A DNA stretch of 64,000 bases, taken from contig JAAYXB010000039.1 in NCBI GenBank assembly GCA_012516125.1, forward strand, positions 27,069-91,068, written 5' to 3'. This document shows, piece by piece, positions 29,032 to 39,966 of the stretch. Source of the DNA: Bacillota bacterium (GTDB taxonomy: Bacteria; Bacillota; SHA-98; UBA4971). Within the stretch, counting starts at the first letter, position 1, and the number at the start of each line of letters is the position of its first letter. The position numbers were made by a program, and so were the translations under genes. The notes under the pieces were generated by a model. That model worked only from the letters and a program-made list of their open reading frames with translations. It did no database searches and was not told the DNA's origin.

Positions 29032-29454
29032 CTGGGTAGGGTTGCAGTGCGCCGTGAGGGGCCCTCCGGTTCAAAGCGCAAGCGACATGGCCCAGGCAAG
29101 TGCGCCTGAGATAATCCTCTTGAAAATAGGCATAGGCGCGTTGCGGCAGGCCCGCCCGGCCTCGCGGGTGGGCGGCGTGCTTGCCGGTCTCACACCTCCA
29201 TACGCATAACAAGATGTCGTTTCACGAATTATGATCCCCGCTAGGCTTTCGGCTGACACAGGGAACTTGGTGAAGAGCTTCCTGCACGCGGTCACAGACA
29301 TGTGTCTTTTGCATTGCACGATTATTCACTCGATTATTTGAAGGAAATGGGCCATATAGAGAGAACTACACACATAGTGCCCAAATATAGGCGCCAGGGG
29401 TGTGGGTCTTGAGGGTCTACAGGCGGTTGTAAGTCTAGGCGGGGGTGCCGGTGC

Positions 29455-31002
29455 TTGCCAAGCGACGCCCCGCGAATGGCGGGAAGTGGTGTCGTGAACA
29501 CTGACAGGGTTCCCAACCGGGTCGAGGACGAGGGCAACTCAAGAGAACTCCTGGAGAACCTGCGCGTGATCCTTGACTCCATCGACGAAGGCATTCATGT
29601 AGTGGACAGGAACGGGGTGACCGTTCTCTATAACAAGGTGGCTGCGCAGCTCGACAACCTCAAAGAGGAGGAAGTCGTCGGCAAGCACATCCTCGACGTC
29701 TTCCCGTCACTATCGCGCGAGACGAGCACCCTGCTGCAGGTCTTGCGCACAGGGCAGCCTATATGCAACAGAGAGCAAACGTTTACTACCTACAAGGGGG
29801 ACGAAATAACCACCCTCAACTCCACGCTTCCTGTGAAGGTTGACGGGAAGCTGGTCGGAGCTGTGGAGGTCTCCCGCAACATCACGCTCATGCGGGAGAT
29901 GGCCCACCGCATAGTTGACCTTCAGGTGGAGCTTTTCGGCCGCCGCGAGGGAAGGCGCGAAACCGAGTCCGAGGGTGCGCGCTACACCTTTCGCGACATA
30001 GTTGGGGAAAGCGAATGCATTCTCGAACTCAAGCGTAAGGCGGCGCGGGCCGCCGCGAGCTCGTCCTCGGTGCTCGTGCACGGTGAGACGGGCACGGGCA
30101 AGGAGCTGTTCGTGCAGGCTATCCACAACGCAAGCCCACGGGCGCGTGGCCCGTTCGTAGCCCAGAACTGCGCCGCGTTTCCAGAAGGGCTCCTTGAGGG
30201 CATTCTGTTTGGAACGACGAAAGGCAGCTTCACGGGCGCCCAGGACAGGCCGGGGCTGTTCGAGCTTGCCGATGGAGGCAGCATTTTCCTGGACGAAATC
30301 GACTCCATGCCCGCAAGCCTCCAGGCGAAACTCCTCAGGGTGCTCTCGGAGAAGTGCGTCCGGCGGGTCGGGGATACAAAGGTGCGCAGGGTAGACGTCC
30401 GCGTGATGGCCGCTATGTCGCGGCCCCCGCTCGATGCAGTCGCCCAGGGCATGCTGCGCGAAGATCTGTACTATCGTCTGAACGTCATTTCCCTCGGCAT
30501 ACCGCCCCTCCGTGAGCGGCGCGAAGACATCCCGCTCCTCACGGCGCACTTCATCGCCAGGTTCAACGCGCAACTCATGATGAACGTGAAAGGAGTCTCG
30601 GACGAAGTTGCGCACCTGTTTTCTGTTTACGACTGGCCCGGCAACGTGCGCGAGCTTGAGCACGCCGTAGAGGGCGCTATGCACCTTCTTGACGGCGACA
30701 TCATCATGCTCGAGCACCTTCCTGACAATCTGAGAAACCTTGCCACGCACAGAGAGAGCAGGCTTGCTGCCGCGAACCTGCGCGCCGGCGGCACCGCTCC
30801 TCGTGTTCCAGTCGAGTTCCAGGGGAACTTCCGTCTGGCAGTGGCAGATATCGAGAGTTTGCTCGTAAAGAATGCCCTGGCGGACGCAGGCGGCAACATC
30901 TCCAGGGCCGCGCGGGCCCTCGGCATACCGCGCCAGACCCTGCAGTACAGGCTCAAGAAGCTCGGCATCGACCCGAAGACGGCTCAAAGCGGAAAACCTT
31001 AA
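29455..31002 (+). CDS. Sigma54-dependent transcriptional activator (PAS-AAA+-Fis HTH)
   Basis: PAS-like N-terminus; GETGTGKELFVQAIHNAS; GSFTGAQ; DGGSIFLDEI; Fis-type HTH NISRAARALGIPRQTLQYRLKKLGI; start uncertain. Confidence 0.92.
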   Translation: MPSDAPRMAGSGVVNTDRVPNRVEDEGNSRELLENLRVILDSIDEGIHVVDRNGVTVLYNKVAAQLDNLKEEEVVGKHILDVFPSLSRETSTLLQVLRTGQPICNREQTFTTYKGDEITTLNSTLPVKVDGKLVGAVEVSRNITLMREMAHRIVDLQVELFGRREGRRETESEGARYTFRDIVGESECILELKRKAARAAASSSSVLVHGETGTGKELFVQAIHNASPRARGPFVAQNCAAFPEGLLEGILFGTTKGSFTGAQDRPGLFELADGGSIFLDEIDSMPASLQAKLLRVLSEKCVRRVGDTKVRRVDVRVMAAMSRPPLDAVAQGMLREDLYYRLNVISLGIPPLRERREDIPLLTAHFIARFNAQLMMNVKGVSDEVAHLFSVYDWPGNVRELEHAVEGAMHLLDGDIIMLEHLPDNLRNLATHRESRLAAANLRAGGTAPRVPVEFQGNFRLAVADIESLLVKNALADAGGNISRAARALGIPRQTLQYRLKKLGIDPKTAQSGKP

Positions 31003-31144
31003 GTCATCAGGAGTTGGAAAGAGGGATGCCGGCGCAGGTTTCCTTCTGTCTGGCTAACCGGTAAGCGCATGGAACCTCTGGGAAACAGGGGCACCTTCGC
31101 CGCAGTATGCGCACATTTTGGCACGGCCATAATACCTGTAGAAC

Positions 31145-32689
31145 GTGGAGGAACGGCGGGAGGTGCCCGTTTTGAAGGGATACCTGGATCTTGTCATTCA
31201 TGATGGCAACCGTCCACTTGTGGAGGCGCTGGAGGCTTCAGTCGTATCACTCCTCGCGGGCCGACCCCTCCACGTTCACGTGGAGGGGCTTCGCGGCACA
31301 GGCAAGACCACGATCATACGCGCCATGAGGGACGTGCTTCCTCGTATCCGGAGGATCAAGGGCTGCCTGTACAACTGTGACCCAAGGAACCCTCATTGCC
31401 CGGCGCACCGGGAACTCTCTCCGGAAGCCATCGAATCCCTGGGCACCGAGGAGGTGCCCGTGCCGTTCCTGGAGGTATCGCATGCCGCGAAAATCGGCAC
31501 CGTGGTGGGAAGCATCGACCTTGCCCGGATTGCCGATCCTTCACGGCCCGAGGCCGCGCTCCTGCCCGGCGTGCTCCCGCGAGCGCACAGGGGCGTGGTG
31601 TTCGTGGACGAGATCAACAGGCTCGCCGATACCTCGCCTGAGCTCACCGATGTGCTTCTCGACGTGATGGGCACGAAGCCCGGCCGGCTACAGGTGGAGG
31701 AGACGGGCCTGCCCGCGTTCGAGATCCCCATTACATGTGCCATATGGGCGGCAAGCAACCCAGACGAGGAACCCGGTGCGCTCGAGGATATAAGGCGCCA
31801 GCTTTCCGACAGGTTCGACTTCACCGTCAGCATGGCAAGGCCGCAGGACCAGTCCACCGTAAAGCGCATTCTCCTCGATGACGAGGCCCGGTCGCTCCGG
31901 ACACTTGCGTCCGCCCCCAAGCGCGCCGAGGCCTGCTGCGCCTCGGCCCTCGACGCGCTTCGTAACAGGATGCTGGGGCGAGCCGCGGCACTTCCCAGCG
32001 TGACCTTGCCCGACGACCTCGCATCGCTCCTCGCCGAGGTGTACGTGAGCTTCGGCATGGAGAGCCTGCGAGCCGTGGAGGCTATCTCCCTCGGCGCCCG
32101 CGCGCGCGCCGCGCTCGACTCGAGGGCGCATGCGTCCCTTGACGACATAAGGACTGTGCTTCCCTTCGCCCTTCGCCATAGGGTGGATGCGTCCACTCTC
32201 ATAAACATCGGGAAGTTCCTCGACGAGTACGAATCCAGGTGCGGGCGGCGCCGTGAGCCTGACCCGCCCAGGGACGACACCACTGAGGGCGCGCCGAAGC
32301 AAACCCCCGAGGAAGCCCGTCACAGGGACAGGGATCTCGGGGCCGGGGCTGGTGAGCCTGTCTCCCGGCCCGACAGCCTCTGGGACAGGCTCATGAGGGG
32401 CATGGGCTTCGCGAGGCCGGACGCCAGAAGGGGCGGGTCGGCAGGCGATGGCCGCGGCGGCGGCACGGGCGCAGTGCCTCCCCGGGCCTCGGCCTCCGCA
32501 GCGGGGTCAGCGGGCGCCGGTGCGGCAGACCGCGGAACTGGCCAGGGGACGGGCTACGGGAGCGGCGGTGCTGGCATATCCGACCCGACCGACGTGCCGC
32601 TCTCAGCGCCTCCGGCCAGGGCAAGGCCTCTTGCCCAGCTTGCCGGCGGTGAGGTGGTGTTCACCGAGGAGGACCTGAGGTTCCGATGA
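31145..32689 (+). CDS. MoxR/magnesium-chelatase-ChlI-like AAA+ ATPase
   Basis: GLRGTGKTTIIRAM, GVVFVDEINRL, WAASNPDEEPG. Confidence 0.85.
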   Translation: MEERREVPVLKGYLDLVIHDGNRPLVEALEASVVSLLAGRPLHVHVEGLRGTGKTTIIRAMRDVLPRIRRIKGCLYNCDPRNPHCPAHRELSPEAIESLGTEEVPVPFLEVSHAAKIGTVVGSIDLARIADPSRPEAALLPGVLPRAHRGVVFVDEINRLADTSPELTDVLLDVMGTKPGRLQVEETGLPAFEIPITCAIWAASNPDEEPGALEDIRRQLSDRFDFTVSMARPQDQSTVKRILLDDEARSLRTLASAPKRAEACCASALDALRNRMLGRAAALPSVTLPDDLASLLAEVYVSFGMESLRAVEAISLGARARAALDSRAHASLDDIRTVLPFALRHRVDASTLINIGKFLDEYESRCGRRREPDPPRDDTTEGAPKQTPEEARHRDRDLGAGAGEPVSRPDSLWDRLMRGMGFARPDARRGGSAGDGRGGGTGAVPPRASASAAGSAGAGAADRGTGQGTGYGSGGAGISDPTDVPLSAPPARARPLAQLAGGEVVFTEEDLRFR

Positions 32690-34551
32690 GCACCTTCGAT
32701 TGTCTTGCAGTCCTCCGCTATGACGCCCCCCGACTCGTCCGGGTGATGCAGAGCGAATTCCGGATGGGTAGGGGCCTCCGAATCGGTGAGACCACGGTCG
32801 TGAGCAAGCGGGTCCACGTGATTCACCCTGCAAGCCCCGGCGAGATCAAGGTCCTCGTGAACCAGGACGCCGGGGCATGTTTCTATTCGAGGCGCCGGAG
32901 GGATGAGATCCTCCACATAGACGTGTTCCACGAGGTTGCTGAAGTGGACCACCGGAGGGCGGCCGACGCTGTGAAGCGCGCCGTGTACAGGTTCTACCAG
33001 GACCTCCTCCTCGACCGGGCGCGAGGCCTCTTCTTGCCGCAGCCCGGCGAGCTTCTCAACCTCATGGACATCCAGACGGGCACAGGCGGTGGGAGGGTGG
33101 GCGGCACCCTCAACTACGGCAGGAAGCTCTCGCTGCGCAAGGCCCACTGCAACCACGTGCACATCGCCGCGATGCTTCCCGACAACTGCCTTCTCGTGCT
33201 CTTCTACTTGGTGCTGGCTCTTGAAGAGGAGATAGCGAGGCAGGGCGTGGAGATCCGGAAGGTGGAGAGGCTCACGCACCAGGAGGCCGCGGGCAGGGCC
33301 GACCTCTCGCCTTACTCCAGCATGTTTGACTCCTACCTCAACGAGTCGGGAGTTGCGGGCCATGGGCACGACTGGGAGCGGCTGCCAAGGGAGGCGCAGA
33401 TAGAGGCGGTTTCGTCCATGGCCGAGGAGTTCGGGGGAAGGGCGAACATGGCCCGCCTTCTCGACCTGCTGCCGACCTTGGGCGCCATCCCGCCCGACAT
33501 CCGGTCCGATGCAGGCGATCTCGACGAGGTCATCGAACGCCTGTCCAGCTTCGATCTCTTGACCCGTGAGCGGGGGCAGCTCACGCTCACCCTCAAAGGA
33601 AGGGAGGTCCGCAATATCCTTGCCACGTGCGCGTCGGAGGTTGAGGCGGGCATAAGGCGCCTCATAAGGAGAATGCCCATCGTTCCACAAATCCCTCGCT
33701 ACGAGGAGGGGCGGTTCGGGCCGAAGGCCAACCACGAGCGGCCGAGGGTTTCGAAGAACGTCAGGCCCCCGAAGGAAGGGGAGTGGTGTGACGAGATCGC
33801 CGTGCCCGAGACCGTGCTCGCGGCGCTCTCCAGGGCCTGCCTTGAGAGAGGCGGCCTGACTCCGGCCACGGCCACGGCCACGGCCACGACCACGACCACG
33901 GCCATGAAAGCGGCCACGACAACGGCCGCGGCCGCGCCACGCCTCAGGCGCGGGGATATCAGGTTGTATCGGAAACGCCCTGCCAGGCCGCCCGAGGTCT
34001 GCCTTCTCATCGACGCCAGCGCGAGCATGGTCGGGCGGCGCATCCGCGCCGCCAAGTACCTCATCCGTCACCTCGCCACCGCCTGCCAGGTGAGGGTCAC
34101 CGTCCTCACGTTTCAGGAGCGCGATGTGCGGGTCCAGATAGCGTCCACAAGGAGCAGGAAGGTCATAGAGGAAGGGGTTCGGCGCATCGAGCCGGCGGGG
34201 CTCACACCCCTTGCCGCCGGCATCACGGAAGCGCTGGATTTCATCCGCTCGAAGAAGCTCAAGGACGTGCTGCTCGTCCTCATCACCGACGGTATCCCCA
34301 CGATGAACCGCTGGACTGCAGATCCCGCCCGGGATGCCCTCACCGCAGCGAAACGCATAGCCGAGGAGAAGGTGCCGTTCATGTGCGTTGGCCTCCAGCC
34401 CAACAGGGACTTCCTCAAGAAGCTGGTGGACATAGCCTGGGGCAAGCTGTACGTGGTTGATGAGTTCGATAAGGACGTCCTCATAAGCCTTGTGAGGTGT
34501 GGCAGGAAAGAGAGCGCGAGGGGAGGATTTTCGCCGTCACGTGCCGAATAA
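32686..34551 (+). CDS. VWA-domain protein (ChlD/CoxE-like partner of AAA+ ATPase)
   Basis: VCLLIDASASMVGRRI (MIDAS DxSxS), LITDGIPT. Confidence 0.85.
   Translation: MSTFDCLAVLRYDAPRLVRVMQSEFRMGRGLRIGETTVVSKRVHVIHPASPGEIKVLVNQDAGACFYSRRRRDEILHIDVFHEVAEVDHRRAADAVKRAVYRFYQDLLLDRARGLFLPQPGELLNLMDIQTGTGGGRVGGTLNYGRKLSLRKAHCNHVHIAAMLPDNCLLVLFYLVLALEEEIARQGVEIRKVERLTHQEAAGRADLSPYSSMFDSYLNESGVAGHGHDWERLPREAQIEAVSSMAEEFGGRANMARLLDLLPTLGAIPPDIRSDAGDLDEVIERLSSFDLLTRERGQLTLTLKGREVRNILATCASEVEAGIRRLIRRMPIVPQIPRYEEGRFGPKANHERPRVSKNVRPPKEGEWCDEIAVPETVLAALSRACLERGGLTPATATATATTTTTAMKAATTTAAAAPRLRRGDIRLYRKRPARPPEVCLLIDASASMVGRRIRAAKYLIRHLATACQVRVTVLTFQERDVRVQIASTRSRKVIEEGVRRIEPAGLTPLAAGITEALDFIRSKKLKDVLLVLITDGIPTMNRWTADPARDALTAAKRIAEEKVPFMCVGLQPNRDFLKKLVDIAWGKLYVVDEFDKDVLISLVRCGRKESARGGFSPSRAE
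33866..33910 (+). repeat. Short (CACGGC/CACGAC) hexanucleotide-like tract inside VWA gene
   Basis: ccacggccacggccacggccacgaccacgaccacggcc encodes TATATATTTTTA. Confidence 0.8.
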
Positions 34552-34642
34552 AAGAATATTCTCGGAGCGGCAGCGCGCCTGGTCCGGACCGCACGCCATT
34601 CGGCCCCAACTTCCGGGTCGGCGGCCCGCTTCGCAACGGGAG

Positions 34643-35143
34643 ATGAGCCTGTTGCAGGTCGTAACCGTCCTTGGCCTCGCTTTTGCGCTGCTCGTCGCTG
34701 TGTTCGCCATCCAGAACTCCACGCCTGTCACCGTCACGTTCCTCAAGTGGCGCCTCGTCGACGTCTCCCTGGCCCTCGTGATCCTCGGCTCCGCCGCCGC
34801 GGGCGCGATGGTGGTGGGCTTACTCGGCGCTGTGAGGGAAATAGGCCTGAGGCTCAGCCTGAGGTCCTTTCGGGGGAAGGCCGAGAGACTCGCCCATGAG
34901 CTTGAAGTCACGAGAGAGAAGGCCGCAAGCCTCGAGGACGAGGTCGCGAGGCTGGAGAGCGAGGCGCGCGCAAAGGCGCGTGAGCTCGAGGCCGCAAGGC
35001 AGCGCGTCGAGGCCCTCGAGGTGGAGCTGGAGGCTACACAGGCCATGGAGATCCTCCCGAGAGCCCAGGATGAAGCCAAGGCTGAAGCCGAGGCCGGGGC
35101 GGGCGACGGCGTCAACCACCCCGGACCCAGGTCCGAGGCTTGA
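34643..35143 (+). CDS. LapA-domain membrane protein with coiled coil
   Basis: ALLVAVFAIQNSTPVTVTFLKWRL, then long charged helix. Confidence 0.8.
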   Translation: MSLLQVVTVLGLAFALLVAVFAIQNSTPVTVTFLKWRLVDVSLALVILGSAAAGAMVVGLLGAVREIGLRLSLRSFRGKAERLAHELEVTREKAASLEDEVARLESEARAKARELEAARQRVEALEVELEATQAMEILPRAQDEAKAEAEAGAGDGVNHPGPRSEA

Positions 35144-35291
35144 TGGCTCACGGTTGACCAGCCTCAATGCCTGACCGAGACCCGGCCGCCGCAAGACCCG
35201 GGCGTTGCTCTGGGGGAGGTTCACTGGGAGAGGTTCATGTGAACGCGCCGCAGGCACTTCCCTGGGCTAGCCAGGAGGTGCCCGTTTTGTT

Positions 35292-35297
35292 TATAAT
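35292..35297 (+). promoter_or_regulatory. Putative -10 element upstream of recJ
   Basis: TATAAT in TTGTTTATAATGCTATAGG; no convincing -35. Confidence 0.4.
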
Positions 35298-35392
35298 GCT
35301 ATAGGTGCGTCCAACGCGAGCGCGGAAGGACGCCCCAGGACATGGTAGCAGCTTCCGACCGCCGGTGCGGGAGAGCCGACGGCGACGAGACA

Positions 35393-37150
35393 ATGTGGAG
35401 GAAGAGAGCATTGGCGGGTTGCGTGTGGACCGTGACGGGCCTTTCTCCCGACGCGGAGGAGAGAAGCCGCATTCTTGCAAAGGAACTCCAGGTTGCCCCG
35501 CTTGTGGCGAGGGTGATGTTGCTTCGGGGTCTCGACCACCCTGCGGCAGCCCGGGACTTCCTCAGGGCCGACCTGGAGGACCTTCTCGACCCGTTCCTCC
35601 TACCCGACATGGAGAAGGCCGTGGTCCGGGTGCTCCGGGCGGTACGGGATGGCGAGAGGATAAGGATATACGGTGACTACGACGTGGACGGCATCACGTC
35701 CACGTGCGTCCTGCTAAACGTGCTGAAGGCATTCGGTGCCGATGTGGACTACTACATCCCCGGGCGCCTCGACGAAGGCTACGGGCTTAACCTGGATGCC
35801 ATCGAAAAGGCGGCGTCTTCCGGCATCTCGCTTCTCATCACCGTGGACTGTGGAGTTACCGCAGTGGAGGAGGTCGAGCTTGCGCGCAGGCGCGGGATAG
35901 ACGTCATCGTGACCGACCACCACGAGCCTGCAGAGGTCCTCCCGAGGGCACATGCGCTGGTGAACCCGAAGCGGAAGGACTCCAACTATGCGTTCGCCGA
36001 CCTCGCTGGAGTGGGGGTGGCCTACAAGCTGGCCTCGGCGCTCCTGCGCGCCCGTGCCGGCACCCTGGACGCGCCTGCGCCCTCCGACGAGCTGCTCGAG
36101 CTTGTCGCCCTCGGCACCATCGCTGATGTGGCGCCGCTCACCGGTGAGAACAGGATCTTCGCGAAGCACGGCCTTGTCAGGCTGAATGCCACGTCGAATG
36201 TGGGTCTTCGGGCCCTCATCGGGGTATCGGGGCTTGCCGGCCGCGAGATAGGAGTCGGCGCCGTGGGCTTCTTCCTGGGCCCACGTCTCAACGCCGCCGG
36301 GAGGCTTGGGGACGCGTCGCTTTGTGTGGACCTTCTCACCGCGTCGTCCCCGGAAAAGGCGGCCCACATCGCCTCCCTGCTCGACAGGGCGAACCAGGAA
36401 AGGCAGTCCCTGGAGCAAGCCATACTGGAGGAAGCCGCTTCGATGGTGAAGACAACGGCAGACGGAGAGGCAGAGGACACCGTCCTGGTGCTGGCGGGCG
36501 ACGGCTGGCACGCCGGAGTGATAGGCATAGTCGCCTCGCGCCTCGTCGAGCGGTTCTGGCGTCCGGTCATACTGATAAGCATGGACGGCGACGAAGGGCG
36601 CGGGTCGGGAAGGAGTATAGACGCGTTCGACCTGTACGGCGGTCTTGTCCAGTGCGCGGACCTTCTGAAGGAGTTCGGGGGGCACCGCCACGCCGCGGGG
36701 CTTTCCATATCACGGGACGCCGTGGACGCCCTTCGTGAACGCATGAACCAGGTGGGCCGAAGCGTCCTCGCCCCGGAGGACCTCGCGCGAAAGGTCGTGT
36801 GCGATCTCGAGGTGCGATTTGGCGAGATCGATATTGCAGCCGCCGAGGGTGTCGGCATGCTCGCCCCGTTCGGCGTGGGGAACCCCGTTCCGACCTTCCT
36901 ATCAAGGGGTGTGAGGCTCGTCGAGTATCGCGGGGTCGGGGCTGAGGCAAAGCACCTCAAGATGAAACTGGCTCAAGACGGAGTGGTGCTCGATGCGATC
37001 GGGTTCGGCCTCGGCGACATGGCACCCGTGCTTTTCACGAGGGGCGCGAGGGAAGTTGACGTCGTATACACCATTGAGGTCAACCAGTGGAACGGTGCAA
37101 GGCAGGTGCAACTCAACGTAAAAGAGTTGCGGGAGGCTGTAAGAAGCTGA
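35393..37150 (+). CDS. recJ: Single-stranded-DNA-specific exonuclease RecJ
   Basis: IYGDYDVDGITST, ITVDCGV, VTDHHEP, GPRLNAAGR. Confidence 0.95.
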   Translation: MWRKRALAGCVWTVTGLSPDAEERSRILAKELQVAPLVARVMLLRGLDHPAAARDFLRADLEDLLDPFLLPDMEKAVVRVLRAVRDGERIRIYGDYDVDGITSTCVLLNVLKAFGADVDYYIPGRLDEGYGLNLDAIEKAASSGISLLITVDCGVTAVEEVELARRRGIDVIVTDHHEPAEVLPRAHALVNPKRKDSNYAFADLAGVGVAYKLASALLRARAGTLDAPAPSDELLELVALGTIADVAPLTGENRIFAKHGLVRLNATSNVGLRALIGVSGLAGREIGVGAVGFFLGPRLNAAGRLGDASLCVDLLTASSPEKAAHIASLLDRANQERQSLEQAILEEAASMVKTTADGEAEDTVLVLAGDGWHAGVIGIVASRLVERFWRPVILISMDGDEGRGSGRSIDAFDLYGGLVQCADLLKEFGGHRHAAGLSISRDAVDALRERMNQVGRSVLAPEDLARKVVCDLEVRFGEIDIAAAEGVGMLAPFGVGNPVPTFLSRGVRLVEYRGVGAEAKHLKMKLAQDGVVLDAIGFGLGDMAPVLFTRGAREVDVVYTIEVNQWNGARQVQLNVKELREAVRS

Positions 37151-37159
37151 CGCTTGTTG

Positions 37160-37165
37160 TATAAT
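37160..37165 (+). promoter_or_regulatory. Putative -10 element upstream of rel
   Basis: TATAAT in CTTGTTGTATAATTGG. Confidence 0.4.
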
Positions 37166-37270
37166 TGGTGGTATAAGAAGAGCAGCCGGTAGGCGTCCGT
37201 CAGATATTGCAGCGGCTCGGGGCCCCGCCGGGTCTTGCGGCGGAAATGCTACCGGTTGCAGGTGGTTGAG

Positions 37271-39451
37271 ATGGAGCAAGGCATAGACGAGGTCCTGGAA
37301 AGAATAAAGCGATATGCTCCTGAGGCCGACCTCGACGGGGTGAGGAAGGCTTACGAGTTCGCCGCGCAGGCCCACGCCGGGCAGCGGCGCGACTCGGGGG
37401 ACTCTTTCATTTTTCATCCCCTCGGGGTTGCGGCGATCCTCGCCGAGCTCGAGATGGACGTCACAACGATCGCCGCGGGCCTGCTCCACGACGTGATCGA
37501 GGACACGCCCGTTACCCTCGACCAGATCAGGGCCGAGTTCGGGCGCGAGGTGAGCCTGCTCGTTGACGGCGTTACGAAGCTGGGCAGGCTGCCCTTCATG
37601 TCCCGAGAGGAACAGCAGGCAGAGAACCTGCGAAAGATGTTCCTGGCGATGGCCCAGGACATCAGGGTAGTCCTCATCAAGCTAGCCGACAGGCTGCACA
37701 ACATGCGCACCCTGGGGCATCTCCCCTGGGACAGACAGGCGAGGATAGCCCGGGAGACGCTGGAGATATACGCGCCGCTTGCCCACCGCCTCGGCATGTG
37801 GAGGGTGAAGTGGGAGCTTGAAGACCTGGCCCTGAGGTACCTTGAGCCCGGCGAGTATTACAAGCTCGTCGAGAAGGTCGCGAGAAAGCGAAAGGAACGG
37901 GAGGGCCTCATCGAGCAGGCCAGGGCCGTGCTCAAGAAAACCCTTGACGAAGCCCATATCCCTTGCGAGCTACAGGGGCGTGCGAAGCACTTCTACAGCA
38001 TCTATGAGAAGATGCGGCTGAAGGGCAAGGCCTTCGAGGAGATATACGATCTCATCGCAATCAGGGTCATAGTGAACAGCGTGAGAGACTGCTACGCAGT
38101 CCTCGGGATAGTCCACTCGCTGTGGAAGCCGATGCCCGGCCGGTTCAAAGACTACATCGCAATGCCGAAGTCCAACATGTATCAGTCGTTGCACACGACG
38201 GTCATCGGGCCTGCCGGGGAACCTCTCGAGATACAGATCCGCACCTGGGACATGCACCGTACCGCCGAGTACGGTATCGCAGCCCACTGGAGGTACAAAG
38301 AAGGCACCCGCACCGTCAGCGAGTTCGAGGAGAAGCTCTCGTGGCTGCGTCAACTCCTCGAGTGGCAGCGGGACATGAAGGACGTCCACGACTTCATGGA
38401 AACCCTGAAGATCGACCTCTTTAAAGACGAGGTCTTCGTGTTCACTCCGAAGGGCGACGTGAAGAACCTCCCCGCGGGGTCCACCCCGGTGGATTTCGCC
38501 TACAGCGTCCACACCGACATCGGCCACCGCTGCACCGGAGCCAGGGTCAACGGCAGGATGGTGCCCCTGGACTATCAGCTCACCAACGGCGACATCGTGG
38601 AGATAATCACCTCGAAGGGGCCAGGAGCCCCCAGCCTCGACTGGCTTGCCTTCGTCAAGACCTCGAAGGCTCGCAACAAGATCCGGCAGTGGGTGAGGGA
38701 GGTGCGCCGCGAGGAAGCGGTGCCGCGCGGGCGGGACCTCATCGAGAAGGAGCTTCGCCGCCAGGGCCTCGAGGTCCACGATAACCTCAAGGAGGATAAG
38801 CTCCTGATCGCCGCGAAGCGCCTGGGATTCACCGACCCGGAGGACCTGCTCGCTTCCGTTGGCGACGGCAAGGTGTCGCCCGCCATGGTGGTGGCGCGGC
38901 TTGCTCCCGAGAGACTTGCCCTCGAGAAAGAGGAGAAGGAGCCGACCCAGCTCGTTCCGAGGAGAAAGCGTGCGTCGGGACAGGGGGTCAAGGTGAAGGG
39001 CGTCGACAACGTCCTCGTGAGAATGGCCAGGTGCTGCAACCCCGTGCCAGGGGACGAGATCATCGGCTACATCACGAGGGGGAAGGGCATCTCGGTGCAC
39101 AGGCGCGACTGCCCGAACATCGCGTGGCTCCGGAGTTCCCCCGAGCGAAACATCGAGGTGGAGTGGGAGTTCGGCGAGGACAACTCTTATCCTGTCGAGC
39201 TTGAGATCGAGGCCCACGACAGAGTGGCGCTCCTTTCCAACATCATGTCGGCCATCACCGAGCTTCGCGCCAACATCAGCGCGGTGAACGCGAGGACGAC
39301 GAAAGACCACATGGCCGTCGTGAACATGGTGGTCGAGATCACAGGCATAGATCACCTGAATTCCATCATGAACAGGGTGAGGCGCGTCCACGGAGTTACC
39401 GACGTGCACAGGGCCCACCACGCGAGCGTGCAACAGCTACAGTCGGTGTAG
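37271..39451 (+). CDS. relA: RelA/SpoT bifunctional (p)ppGpp synthetase/hydrolase
   Basis: HD domain (LLHDVIEDT), synthetase ([22 protein letters not shown]), TGS and ACT domains. Confidence 0.95.
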   Translation: MEQGIDEVLERIKRYAPEADLDGVRKAYEFAAQAHAGQRRDSGDSFIFHPLGVAAILAELEMDVTTIAAGLLHDVIEDTPVTLDQIRAEFGREVSLLVDGVTKLGRLPFMSREEQQAENLRKMFLAMAQDIRVVLIKLADRLHNMRTLGHLPWDRQARIARETLEIYAPLAHRLGMWRVKWELEDLALRYLEPGEYYKLVEKVARKRKEREGLIEQARAVLKKTLDEAHIPCELQGRAKHFYSIYEKMRLKGKAFEEIYDLIAIRVIVNSVRDCYAVLGIVHSLWKPMPGRFKDYIAMPKSNMYQSLHTTVIGPAGEPLEIQIRTWDMHRTAEYGIAAHWRYKEGTRTVSEFEEKLSWLRQLLEWQRDMKDVHDFMETLKIDLFKDEVFVFTPKGDVKNLPAGSTPVDFAYSVHTDIGHRCTGARVNGRMVPLDYQLTNGDIVEIITSKGPGAPSLDWLAFVKTSKARNKIRQWVREVRREEAVPRGRDLIEKELRRQGLEVHDNLKEDKLLIAAKRLGFTDPEDLLASVGDGKVSPAMVVARLAPERLALEKEEKEPTQLVPRRKRASGQGVKVKGVDNVLVRMARCCNPVPGDEIIGYITRGKGISVHRRDCPNIAWLRSSPERNIEVEWEFGEDNSYPVELEIEAHDRVALLSNIMSAITELRANISAVNARTTKDHMAVVNMVVEITGIDHLNSIMNRVRRVHGVTDVHRAHHASVQQLQSV

Positions 39452-39459
39452 GCGGGAAC

Positions 39460-39909
39460 ATGAGAGCGGTGGTACAACGGGCTAAATCAGCGCGGGTTAT
39501 CGTGGACGGCGAGACTGTGGGGCGGATAGGCCCGGGGCTTGTCGTCTTTCTTGGTGTGGGCACGGATGACTCCAGGGACGACGCGCGATACCTCGCTGAG
39601 AAGGTGGCAAATCTCCGCGTCCTCGACGACGAGGCGGGGAAGATGAACCTCTCGTGCCTGGACCTGGGCCTGCCGGTCCTTGCGGTCTCGCAGTTCACGC
39701 TGTACGGCGACTGTCGAAGAGGACGGCGCCCCAGCTTCACAGAGGCCGCACCGCCGGAGAAGGGCCTTGAGCTGTACAGCGCGTTCGTGGAGGAATTGCG
39801 CAGGACAGGCCTTACTGTTGAGACAGGCAGGTTCCAGGCAGTCATGGCGGTGTTCGTGGAGAACGACGGCCCTGTGACCATCCTGCTGGATAGCAAGAAG
39901 CAATTCTGA
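39460..39909 (+). CDS. dtd: D-aminoacyl-tRNA deacylase
   Basis: [51 protein letters not shown]. Confidence 0.95.
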   Translation: MRAVVQRAKSARVIVDGETVGRIGPGLVVFLGVGTDDSRDDARYLAEKVANLRVLDDEAGKMNLSCLDLGLPVLAVSQFTLYGDCRRGRRPSFTEAAPPEKGLELYSAFVEELRRTGLTVETGRFQAVMAVFVENDGPVTILLDSKKQF

Positions 39910-39966
39910 TGCCCGCGCGGCGGACCGTCGCGAGGTTCGGGGGGCAAGGGAGGCCACAAGAGCGCT

